Assembly (NCBI RefSeq): GCF_011386835.1
Contig: NC_088791.1
Span: forward strand, 124,782,943 to 124,846,942
Origin: Chrysemys picta bellii
Taxonomy: Eukaryota; Chordata; Testudines; Emydidae
Reading direction: 5' to 3'
DNA: 64,000 nt
Below, piece after piece: positions 54,483-64,000 of this stretch. How positions within the stretch are numbered: the stretch's first letter is position 1; each line of letters opens with the position of its first letter. The position numbers and the translations under genes are program-made. The notes beneath the pieces are model-generated. The model was not told where the DNA came from. It saw only the letters and a list, made by a program, of their open reading frames with translations, and searched no databases.

Positions 54483-54560
54483 TCTGATCTTGACGGTGAC
54501 CTCTGGGAACTACTTTAAATTTTAACATTACAGATGATTGTACAGCACTTTGAACATGAG
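54483..54560 (+). repeat. MIR-type SINE tail, right remnant
   Basis: tgatcttgacggtgacctct gggaactac followed by A/T-rich sequence corresponds to the end of the SINE tail that starts at 33850-34043 and 38931-38957, supporting one SINE as the original target of the DIRS and Harbinger 1 insertions. Confidence 0.5.
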
Positions 54561-54564
54561 GCGT

Positions 54565-55160
54565 ACTATAACATGGCTAATTATCCATTACCCAATCTGG
54601 GTGCTATTGTTCCACTGTCAACAGATCCTTTGTTTCTTTATATTGTCTGGATTTACATCTCCTAGCTTGTGGTATTGTGGTATCTAGCATTGTGCTAAGC
54701 ACTAAAATGCATTGCACTAGAACAAAAGATGTCACTAATGATTACCTTGAGTTTTGGTGTAGTAGCAGAGGCTCATTGCTAAAAGAGGGAAGTGTGATAG
54801 CGTTTGCAATTTGGAAAATGGTGGCTTTCCCTTACTCCATTATGTAAATGGTGCCCAGGTACTATAGTTGTGGGAACGTTAGAAATGTTGGGCTAGATCA
54901 GTCGACTCCCACTTCCAAATGGCCCATAATGCGAGCCTCCATTACCTACCTGTCAAATTTTCAAACACCTTTGTACTTTATCCACTGCTGCCCCTCCCAT
55001 TTGGGAGACATTCCCTGTAATCCTCCTCAAAACTAACTTATTCTCTTCCTTCAAATCCCTCCTCAAAACTTCCCTGCCTACAAAAAATCTTGACAGTGGT
55101 TAGGCTGTTGGTATGACAAGACTTAGCACGACCAACACTCTCTCATTGTTTCCTTGTGTT
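54565..55160. other. Intergenic DNA, nothing recognised
   Basis: No supported gene. The frame at 54848-55036 has no recognisable pattern. Confidence 0.4.
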
Positions 55161-55164
55161 CCCT

Positions 55165-55335
55165 GTAATTGCCAGGATTGCCTCTGGAGCCTTTTTTGAA
55201 AAAATGGTATCACATTAGGTATCCTCTGGTTATTTGGTACAGAAGCTGATTTAAGTGATAGGTTACATACAACAGTTAATAATTCTGCAATTTCATATTT
55301 GAGTTCCTTCAGGACTCTTGGTGAATGCTCAAGCT
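55165..55335 (-). mobile_element. Small CR1 fragment
   Basis: acattaggtatcctctggtt, ggtacagaagctgatttaag, gataggttacatacaacagt and tttgagttccttcaggactc are phrases typical of CR1 ORF2 read in antisense. It is only about 170 bp long. Confidence 0.6.
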
Positions 55336-55344
55336 AATTCTCCT

Positions 55345-55590
55345 CAAGGTAGCATGAGTATAGATAGCATTGTAGCCATGGTAGCATGGGTAGCAACAAC
55401 AGAGGCCTGGTTTAGCTCTGCCACATTTATACCCACAGGGTTTAGGCATATCTGTACTCAGGACAGCTAAGCCATGCCTCTGCTGCCACTACTGTGGCTA
55501 TGCTGCTATTTATACTTATAGTAGCTTGAGTATGTGTACATGGGTAGGGGAATCACACCTCTAGTTCTTAGTGTAGACTTAGCCTATGAA
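55345..55590. repeat. Interspersed repeat with gtgtagact end
   Basis: Repeated gtagcatg/tagccatg words (55350-55400), then text like ggggaatcacacctctagtt and cttagtgtagacttagccta. It is similar in style to 21290-21370 and 22540-22690. Its gtctacact-type end may relate to Harbinger-derived MITEs, but no clean termini or duplication were found. Confidence 0.35.
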
Positions 55591-55599
55591 AGAGGATTC

Positions 55600-56420
55600 A
55601 TTTTTGTTTAAGTGATGAACCTTTCTAGAGGCTTAAGGTTGTGTGTGTAGGGAGGGGGGAGGCTGAATTGTGGCCTGGGCCTTAACTTGTGTTAAGAATT
55701 TTTAAAAAAACTGTTTTGCCCTCATGCTTTCTCTCAATTGTGAAATTGACTGGAAGGCTCTTGGTTACATCTAGTAAACTGAAGGTCAGTTATTAGCTGG
55801 GGAGAAGTACATCTTGGAAGCTACTCACAGGTGTATTACAGGGACTGGGGGAATAAGCAGTGGTGGGGTGATAGAAATACTGTTTGATAGTAAAGGTCAG
55901 TGCAGGGGAAGAGTGCCCAGATTTATGTTTCTGAAAGGGGGAGAGGAAAGTATGTGCTCCTTTCTCTTCTCTGCCAACTTCCTTTATCCTCCACTGAAAT
56001 GCACTCCTGTGATGCCCTACTTTGAAAACATGCTCAGCTTGCAGCAAGGGGAGGAGGGACGCACTGGTGCCTGCAGCAGCAACTGCTTCTGTGTCAGAAC
56101 ACCTAGTGAAACTCAGCCATTTCCAATGCATTTTTCCCAATGGTAGCTAGGATGAGGGGCCTTTGCTCAGGAAGACAGCCTTTTGCTGGAGCTCCTGCAT
56201 TTCAGATGGCTCAGGAGAGGCAGAGGAGGGTGAGTCGGCACTATCTGCAAAAGCCAGAGAACAAGACCAGCAGTAAATGGAATTCATGCCACCACAGGGC
56301 TCATGTCTTGGAGTAACCAGCTACTGGTGCTTCAAGAAGCTTACCATGTGAAGTGCTACTTCTGTACCACGGTGGGAGCTGGCCTCAAAATTGCAGAGAC
56401 AAACTACCAAGGTGGGCAGA
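55600..56420. other. Intergenic DNA, nothing recognised
   Basis: Two opposing frames at 55793-56146 cover each other and show no recognisable domain. No gene supported. Confidence 0.4.
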
Positions 56421-56424
56421 AGGA

Positions 56425-56665
56425 TGATCCAGTGATTAAGACTTTAGCCTGGGAGGAAGGTACGCACAGGTTTAAATCCCTGCTCTGCCACAGACTTCCT
56501 CTGTGACCTTGGACAAGTCACTTCGCCTCTCTGAGCTTCAATTCCTTGTCTGTAAAATGGGGATATTAGCACTTCCCTACCTCACTGGAGTATTGTGAGG
56601 ATCAATACAAAAATATTGTGAGGTACTCAGATTCTATGAGGGTGGAGGTAATAAGAAGTACCAGA
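56425..56665 (+). repeat. MIR-type SINE, nearly complete with tRNA-like head
   Basis: Head gatccagtgattaagacttt and ggtttaaatccctgctctgc, then ctctgtgaccttggacaagt, core ttccttgtctgtaaaatggg and tail region with ggtactcagattctatgagg. It is the best-preserved MIR of the window. Confidence 0.8.
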
Positions 56666-56669
56666 GATC

Positions 56670-58855
56670 ACCTGGGGGTGGGGGGAGGAACTGGGTAGCA
56701 ACCACTCAGTTGGGGAGTCCACAGTGGTGGTGTCCAGGTGGATGCTTGTGGGGAAATGCAATGTTTTGCTGGACTGTATGATCAAGATGTCAAATCACTG
56801 AGAGTCAGGATTCCCAAATCATTAGAGGTGTGTGTATAGAGGATCATCTGCCCATTCTGTGCCAAACACTCACCCTACCAAGTCTTGGAGTACATTAACA
56901 GAACAAGCTATCACTCCAACCTTTAACCAGTGGATTATCATGGCTGGTTCCAGAATGCTTACATGAGAGGGCCAAACAATGCTTTTCAAAACAAACAAAC
57001 AAACAAAACCCCACCACAACTTTGAATTTTCCAGAGCAAACGGAGAAGCACCTTCTCCCCACCCCATACTATTGATATTAATGGTGTCTACATCCCCACA
57101 GTAATTCTTGGTAATGCAGCATACCCTGGGTTCAAAAATCCATACCCTATTAACAGTCAGATGTCAATTCAGATATATAGCAGATTCAACATAGTGGCTT
57201 TTCAGGACCCTTAAAGCAAGGTGGGCATGACTGACATGATAGCCTCTTAGGGCAATCAACAATCTCCAGACCTGCCTGTTGTACTCTGGATAATATCTGT
57301 GGGAGCAGGGATGAGGTGTTTGATACACTAAGGGAGGAGGCCACGGGACTTGAAGCAAAACATATAGAGCTGGAAAATCAAATTGACACCTGAAGCTGTA
57401 ACTTATGTCAACACAACCTGCTGTTGATGTGCACACCAAATCCAATATGTTCTGTGCACAGGTTTTGCAAGTCTAGGGTGCAGATGGAGGACACAAGTGC
57501 CTGATATAGACTGAAGCAAATGTCAGCAATTGTTGGAATTAACTGGGATTGTTTCCTGTTGTGGGTTTACTCTTATAATACAAGTAGGGTTCTCTTCAGT
57601 GACTGTTATGGAATTTATTGTCAAATCTTTCACAAGTGACTAATGACTTTTGGATACCCAATGTGAGACCCTTTTAAAGGGGCTTGATTTTTTTTTCCAG
57701 GAGGTGAATGCTCAGCACTTTAAGCTGTCTCCAATTGGAGCCAACATAATCACTAGTCACTCTGGAAAGCTTTGTCATACACTTGACACAGAAAATGTCA
57801 AAATCAGCTCACGCACTTGCAGGCCAGCTGCAATGAGTAACTGCTGTACTGAGAGGTGACAGTGGGAAAGAACTTGGGGTAAATGTTTCCACACCGTCCA
57901 CAGGGACTTGAAATGCATGTTTTGGGCGTCCTAGTTTTCTTTAGCCTGATCTTGGGTAAGGATAGAATACCAGGGTCATGCACAGGAAGGACCAAATGAA
58001 CAAGGTGTATGTCTCTGTCCTGGGCAGATTGGGATTTGGCATGTCCACCTGTATGTTGGATTGCACTGAGGGATGAGCCCTGTGAGTCCAGTCCATAGTA
58101 GAATGGAGAGTCTTTCCTCACCGTTCCAGACTGTTATTTCAGGCCACCTCCATACTGGATCTGCAGCCCTCTTGTTTTCTTGTGGAACTGTCTAGTGTGC
58201 TGAGTGATGCCTTAGTTGGCAAGTCATTCAGACATGCAATTATAGACCAAGGTCTTGTAAATAACAATTCAGTATCACTGGATCGCCTCGTCAGCCCAGA
58301 TGCTCATGACTCCCTGGTTGTCTGGCTTGGGACAGCTGGCAGCATACTTGTAAAGAGGCTTCTATAGAAAGTGTGCTAAGAAATTAACTTGCTACAATAC
58401 ACAGTGACGGGGAATCTGATTCTGCTGGAGAAACTATGTACAAATGAGCTTTACAATTCTTGGTACAGATCAGAGGCTTCTAGAAAACATGACCCCAGGC
58501 CAATAAGAGCTCAGAAACTCCACTAGACAGGACACCTAATCAGGTGGGATGGTAATGGGAAGACTTTTCACCGTTGGGGTTGGGAACAAGGCTGCTTGTT
58601 GCCTACACTGGCATTTGAATCTATGAAGATGGTCATGGTGGAGGACAACATGCTGATTAGTCATGCTTAAAGCAAATCTACTGTTTGAACACCTGTGTGC
58701 ACTGTTGTGAGCAACTTGTGTGCAGGTGCATGCTGTGTTACAGGCATGTCATGGGATCCAAATAGTGGTTATTTCATCAAATTTCTCCAGTACAGACAAT
58801 TCTCTGATACAAAGCTGATTGGGGGATGATTTGACATTGTTTTCTCTGCTTATAG
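56670..58855. other. Intergenic DNA, nothing recognised
   Basis: Contains a short (AAAC)n run (56989-57006). Frames at 57650-57859, 57804-58121 and 58182-58367 lack recognisable domains. No gene supported. Confidence 0.4.
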
Positions 58856-58859
58856 TCCA

Positions 58860-58965
58860 TAAAGAGAGATAAGGTGGGTGAAGTAAATCTTTTATTAGAC
58901 CAACTTCTGTTGGTAAGAGAGAAACACATTTTGAAACACACAGAGCTCTTCTTCCGTTCTCGGAG
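58860..58965 (-). mobile_element. Second Penelope-like family tail fragment
   Basis: aagagagataaggtgggtga, ttattagaccaacttctgtt and cacacagagctcttcttccg, read backwards, give a tail with the same plan (cttctt..., acc aacagaag, aataaaag) as the tails at 39480 and 62214. I assign it to a different Penelope-like subfamily by resemblance only. Confidence 0.4.
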
Positions 58966-59572
58966 TTGTATTTAGTGATCAGAGAGTTATAGCTGGTGAG
59001 ACCTCTGGGGATGATGTTGTTTCTTGCATTTGTTCATGAAGTAGCTGTTACATTTTTTGCTTCCTTTTTCTTCATATTGTTAGCTGTCTGAAATGGGAAC
59101 TGTAATGGTTCCATAAAGGTAGTTGATTCCATTTGAGAAACCACCTGTGGCAGCACAGTCAGGAGGCACTGTTTGCGCAAGATTTATGGTACTGTATTGT
59201 CCTATGTTTTATACTGATTAGGAATGAAACTTTCATCACCCTTGCTCCTGTGATACAGTGAGAACAGAGTTGTTAGAGCTTCTATCACAGTCAAGGTTCT
59301 CAGTCTCGAATGATCTTTGCAGATCAGACTCAGGCCAGGTCTACACTAGAAAAGTTTTGCCTTCAATTATTAACATTGCAAGTGTGAAACATTTACTTGG
59401 TTAGAAGCCTATGAGGAGCAGCTACAGGTGTTACCCAAAGTTTTCAGAATCCAAAGCAGTGGTAACTTTACTGTTTCATTCCAGGTGGTGTCAGTGGGGC
59501 ATGCTCATCTGTCTGATAAATGATTGGCACAAGCAAGAGTGCTTTTACCTAAAACTACTTTTTTTATCTCAA

Positions 59573-59573
59573 G

Positions 59574-59631
<58 letters not shown>
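59573..59631. repeat. (CT)n(CA)n compound microsatellite
   Basis: About 26 bases of CT followed directly by about 32 bases of CA. Confidence 0.95.
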
Positions 59632-59633
<2 letters not shown>

Positions 59634-59639
59634 CTGTAG

Positions 59640-60540
59640 CAGTAGCTTCAGAGCATTCCAAACATTTATAGCTACCCAAAAAGTCTGAAATGGTTTCAAG
59701 AAATCAGCAGCCAGGCCTCTGTAGGGGGACCGCCTTCCGTCTAGCTGCTGGGGAACTTACGTGTCAAATCCTAGCCCAGAGGAAAGCTTCCCTGGACTTC
59801 TCCAAAACACACTTTCTACCTAAAATGTTTATAATTTTTCTCCGAACAAAGCACAACTCATAATAAGCTCTCATAGGCTAATGATTTCTCTAGCAACAGC
59901 CAATAACAATTCATTATTCTCCTTATCAGCAAAACATTTCTAGTCATAACAACAATGAAACTTACATATGAGAGGCACCTAAAATCAAGGTCGTTGTTCA
60001 AACCTTCCTTCTATTTTCACAATACATTCACTTCTTATCCATCCTCCCATCCGGATAGCAAAACTGCAAACATGCAGTTATTTTGCCTTGCCTCTCAGGG
60101 CCTAAGATTATCCTAGCTATGTGATGTTTGGGTTTCAGCTGGCAGTGGCTGAAAACACAAAAAGGCTGACTGCAGTACTGTAGAATTCTGGGGTTCCACA
60201 GGCACCTGGATGTGTTCTCTGCTCATACTAAATTTGCAGAATAACAAGAGGTACCTACATCACACTTGAGACTTACTTTTCTGCTCTGGCCCCAGATATC
60301 TTGTGTGACCTCAGGCACATTACTTTGATTTAAACAAAAATTACAGATTGAATGATTATGATTGCACTTGCAAATGCCAGTTGCATGTCTGATCTGCAAT
60401 CAATCATTTCACACACAAATTAGCATGCAATTGTGCCTGCCTAACTTTGGGCAAGCCACTATGGGCCAAATTTTCCATGTCACACAGGGACCCAAATTTA
60501 TATGTAGTGTAACTCCACTGGGCCCGGTTCTTCTTTCACT
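59640..60540. other. Intergenic DNA, nothing recognised
   Basis: No supported exon or clear repeat. A faint SINE-like phrase (gtgtgacctcaggcacatta) occurs at 60303. Confidence 0.4.
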
Positions 60541-60542
60541 TA

Positions 60543-60612
60543 GACTAGGTCTACACAAAAAAGTTAAGTTGACCCAACTGCATTGCCCAGCGGTAGGAAA
60601 AATCCATACCTT
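60543..60612 (+). repeat. Possible Harbinger-type MITE fragment
   Basis: actaggtctacacaaaaaag followed by ttaagttgacccaactgcat resembles the gtctacac end of the Harbingers in this window. Only one end is visible, as at 59337-59360 (aggtctacactagaaaagtt). Confidence 0.35.
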
Positions 60613-60619
60613 AACCACA

Positions 60620-61960
60620 AGCTTTTCTAGTCTTTACTACTGAGAGTATCAGCACAGCTCTGGGAAAAGGATTACATTAATCTGTGCTGCACCTGCTTTC
60701 TAGATTATTGCCTTTGCAACTACAAAGGAAAATATCAGTCATTCCTAAGCAATAGCTATTGGGCCAGATCATCAACTGGGGCAAATGCGTAACTCCATTA
60801 ATTTAATTTGAACTATGTCAAGTGACACCAGTTGAGAATTTGGCCCATTGTTTTCTTTCTTCTCCAGTGTCAGTGATGGATTTAGATAGATATTTTTTAT
60901 ATTTTATTTTTTACTCCAGACAGCATTCTGTATCAGGATATATCAAATTTATGTTAAATTTAAAGCCTAAACTAATGGAGAACTGTCTCTCTAAATATTC
61001 ACTACCTATTACCTGGAAATAGTGATCAAGCAGGGGCAGATCTCAAACCTGACTGAAAATGAAATGGTTAGAATGGGGTATATGGGAAGGTGGGTTTTTT
61101 TATGTGTGCTTTGACGTATCCTCTAATCACACATTAATACAGCTGTAAATCTGTGTAGCTGTCTGTCTCTATCTGCCTTTGCATTCATCAGAAATCAAAT
61201 GTTTAAATAAAAAAGTGAATTGGAACCTTGAATTTCCTTTAAGATAATTGAAATAAAGCAAATTTTCTTGTAAAGAAAACGGAGTCAAAGTAAAATAAAA
61301 CAACTCTGTGACTGTATCTCATGAGTTGTAGCAAGGAAATATCTTCAGCCTTTTTTATTTTTAAATGCTTCATACAGAAATGCTGCAAGACTGAGCCTTT
61401 TCTGCATTTACTATCAGGGCATTATTTTGCAGGTTGTACCTGTAAAGACATTTATTTTTCAAGCAGTTTATGGAAATAGCACATACTGCAATGGCATGTA
61501 CTAGGCCAGTTCCTCACCTTTGATCTGTTCTTTTTGTAATTCTTCTAAGAGTTGTCAGCATTTAAGGGCTTCTTTAAACCTTCCTGTACACTCTTTCCTA
61601 AGTATTGAATAAACCTTTGACAGCCCTGGCTCTCTTGGTAAGATATGTAGTTGCATGCAGAGGATGGTGAGTCCTTGGTTTAATTCTCCCATAAATTGTA
61701 ATCCTCTCCCAATTTCTGGGAACACAGAAATGAGCCATGTTTATTTGACAGAAGGACTCTTGTGTAGACACAAATAAATAAAATCTAACCATGGAAGACT
61801 TTGAAGCTGAGATAAAATTCTTTCTAAGTAGATCATTCATTATAAAAGAAGTTTTGTATATAACGGGTCCTGATTTGAAACACTAACCATCTAGGGCCCT
61901 TACATAGTCCCATTGATTTAACTTTACACGCTACAAGTAGTAATTAAGCAAACAAAATCA
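60620..61960. other. Intergenic DNA, nothing recognised
   Basis: AT-rich, with no supported gene or repeat. Confidence 0.4.
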
Positions 61961-61965
61961 AACAG

Positions 61966-62340
61966 TATCAGAGGGGTAGCCGTGTTACTCTGAATCTGTA
62001 AAAAGCAACAGAGGGTCCTGTGGCACCTTTAAGACTAACAGAAGTATTGGAGCATAAGCTTTCGTGGGTGTACTGGGCTAGCTTGATTATCACTTCAAAA
62101 GTTTTTTTTCTCTTACTTAATTGGCCTCTCAGAGTTGGTAAGACAACTCCCACCTGTTCATGCTCTCTGTATGTGTGTATATATATCTCCTCAATATATG
62201 TTCCATTCTATATGCATCCGAAGAAGTGGGCTGTAGTCCACGAAAGCTTATGCTCTAATAAATTTGTTAGTCTCTAAGGTGCCACAAGTACTCCTGTTCT
62301 TTTTGCGGATACAGACTAACACGGCTGCTACTCTGAAACT
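61966..62340 (+). mobile_element. Penelope-like insertion with opposed tails
   Basis: The right part (62068-62340) is a 3' tail on the plus strand: gcatccgaagaagtgggctg, cacgaaagcttatgctctaa, gtgccacaagtactcctgtt and the end acggctgctactctgaaact. The left part (61966-62067) is a related tail in the opposite direction: tatcagaggggtagccgtgt, aacagagggtcctgtggcac, ggagcataagctttcgtggg. The two halves are diverged, so they come from different subfamilies or were joined at insertion. No coding sequence. The tail family also occurs at 39417-39580. Confidence 0.65.
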
Positions 62341-62774
62341 TTTCACTCTAGTAATTCAGGCTTCCTCAAAACATAACCTCAGTGTACCATGTACAAAGAA
62401 AGGGAAAAAGAAAAGAGAGCAGTTCCCCTAAAAAGGTTTAATTTGGGGTTCAAAACAAACATGTATAAAGCATGAACATTAGTGCTATGTTGGGTCTATC
62501 TTCCGTTGGCACTTTAAGTAACCAGTAGTCCAGTTAACTCTCTGCAAAGGAGAGAGAGAGAGAGCAGTAGGATCGGGTAAGTTTTTTTTTTTTCAGAGTC
62601 AGCCTTCAAAGAAATTTTCAAAGGGAAAGGAAGTATTCATAGACTTCATAGTCACTTAAAGGAATATTTATCTCAACTGGAAGATCCAACATCCATTGAA
62701 GACTTTATTCTGATTCTGGGATTGATTGATCTGGGATGGAGGAAAGTATAGGTAGGAGAGAGGAAGAATGGCCT

Positions 62775-62990
62775 TGAATGACTTGGTTCAACTCCCTGCT
62801 CTGCCATAGACTTCCTATGTGGCCATAGGCAAGTCACTTAGTGCCTCTGTGCCTCAGTTCCCCATCTACAAAATGAGGATTATAATACTTCTTTTTAAGT
62901 TATAAATTCTTTGAGCCAGGGAGTCTCTCACTATGTGTTTACACAAGGCCTAGTACAATGAGGTCTTGATCTCAGTTGCAGCTTCCCAGT
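62775..62990 (+). repeat. MIR-type SINE with full L2-like tail
   Basis: ggttcaactccctgctctgc, ggccataggcaagtcactta, gtgcctcagttccccatcta, then the tail tatgtgtttacacaaggcct agtacaatgagg and ttgatctcagttgcagc. It is the reference used here for the split SINE at 33850. Confidence 0.8.
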
Positions 62991-62999
62991 GCTGCTGTA

Positions 63000-63640
63000 A
63001 TAAGCATATATCTACTTGGATAACCATCAATGGGGTGAAATGCACCCTGTGGCTGTCTGCAGGGCTTTGAAGAAGAAAACAGCTTACTTTCCCCCTACAC
63101 ACAAGAAGCAGGCTGTAGGCTGCAATACGGTCCCCCGTGCACTTGTCCATGTAACAAAGTTTTTCATATTCAGATACAAATATGAAAAATCCAGTTAGCT
63201 GCCCGTGTCTGTGTAGATCAGTGCAAATCATATTTGGCATCACATCAGTAATCATGACTGGTCTCAGCAAGGTGTAACACCTATAGTTTCCCCACTCTTC
63301 AAGTGCACCGTGCTCCGTTCCAGTACAACTGAAGGTCTGGTCCTAGATTTGCACACTTGGAAAATTTGGAGCATTACCATTTTCAAAACTAAAGAATTGT
63401 TTGAGGTCAGAAAAAAGCCCAAGAAAATTAAATGGACACCAAGGTAAAACAAACAAACAAACAAACAAATAAAAATATTTGTAATGTTGGTAATCAGCCA
63501 AATCATGGAAGTCTCTGGGAGTTTTGGGGTATTCCGGGAAAACAGGATCTGGCTCAATGAACCTTAAATGATTATTAAAATGTATGGGTAAAAAATACAA
63601 ATCTAAATGGCCTTTCACCATTTATGCCATTTGTTCGCTT
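63000..63640. other. Intergenic DNA, nothing recognised
   Basis: Holds an (AAAC)n run at 63449-63470. No supported gene. Confidence 0.4.
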
Positions 63641-63729
63641 TCTGCATTTCTCTCAGCTTGGTCAATGGAAATACACTAGTCTGTACTCAACAGAAGTCTT
63701 GTCAGAGTAAAGATTGTATTGAAAAGACA

Positions 63730-64000
63730 GATTATCTTTATACCATCAGCCATACCATCAGGGGCTCGTTCACCTGCACATCTACCAATGTGATATATGC
63801 CATCATGTGCCAGCAGTGCCCCTCTGCCATGTACATTGGCCAAGTCTCTATGCAAAAGAATTAATGGACACAAATCTGACATCAGGAATCAAAATACTCA
63901 AAAACCAGTGGGAGAACACTTTAACCTGTCTGGTCATTCAATGACAGACCTGCGGGTGGCTATATTACAACAGAAAAACTTCAAAAACAGACTCCAATGA
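63730..64000 (+). pseudogene. Penelope-like element, GIY-YIG endonuclease, 5'-truncated
   Basis: Plus-strand frames encode the C-terminal endonuclease of a Penelope-like retroelement: TIRGSFTCTSTNVIYAIMC with the GIY-type Tyr, a CQQC pair, then MYIG (the YIG motif) at about 63828-63840. The frame breaks at about 63845 and continues in another frame with RINGHKSDIRNQ, GEHFNLSGH and LRVAILQQKNFKNRLQ before a TGA at the last three bases of the window. The catalytic Arg and His-type positions (RINGH) are present but out of frame with the YIG motif. The reverse transcriptase is missing upstream, so the copy is truncated and dead. More of it may continue past the window end. Confidence 0.75.

Noticed and set aside
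1..64000. CRISPR arrays, prokaryotic operons, rRNA genes
   Set aside because: No regularly spaced short direct repeats with unique spacers and no rRNA-like conserved stretches were seen. The organism is a vertebrate.

Overview
The window is vertebrate nuclear DNA, most likely from a turtle. I base this on the repeat mix: CR1 LINE 3' ends, MIR-type SINEs with L2-like tails, DIRS tyrosine-recombinase elements, PIF/Harbinger transposons, several hAT and Tigger-type MITEs, and Penelope-like elements. No prokaryotic gene organisation, CRISPR array, rRNA or tRNA gene is visible. Only one host gene is recognised: the first coding exon of SULT4A1 (8268-8436, minus strand). It sits at the edge of a CpG island, with a good splice donor. 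The first ~8.2 kb is therefore SULT4A1 intron 1, and the rest of the window lies upstream of the gene.

Layout. 1-8.1 kb: intronic DNA with an old CR1 split by a 189-bp Tigger-type MITE. 8.2-8.9 kb: SULT4A1 exon 1 and CpG island. 8.9-9.6 kb: truncated CR1. 9.6-34 kb: old repeats (MIR, LTR-like copies, minisatellites, hAT MITEs), including a nest at 15.4-18.7 kb in which an LTR fragment holds a hAT element, which holds a palindromic hAT, which holds both a Tigger MITE and another hAT. 34.0-38.9 kb: a decayed Harbinger. 38.96-54.48 kb: a DIRS element on the minus strand, split by a Tigger element (itself holding a Penelope tail and a hAT MITE) and by a Ty3/Gypsy provirus (41667-51724). The provirus is split by a second Harbinger (44968-50505) whose two genes look intact. 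54.5-64 kb: sparse repeats, ending in a Penelope-like GIY-YIG endonuclease fragment cut by the window edge.

The best candidate for an active system is Harbinger copy 2. It has a TAA target duplication, a spliced Myb/SANT-like DNA-binding gene and, converging on it, an uninterrupted 433-residue HARBI1-like transposase. Together these make the standard two-protein Harbinger machinery. An antisense reading frame in the intron of the Myb gene differs between the two Harbinger copies by an in-frame 225-bp gap and remains unexplained.

Element boundaries, target duplications and inverted repeats were read by eye. Percent identities and family names would need alignment against a repeat library.
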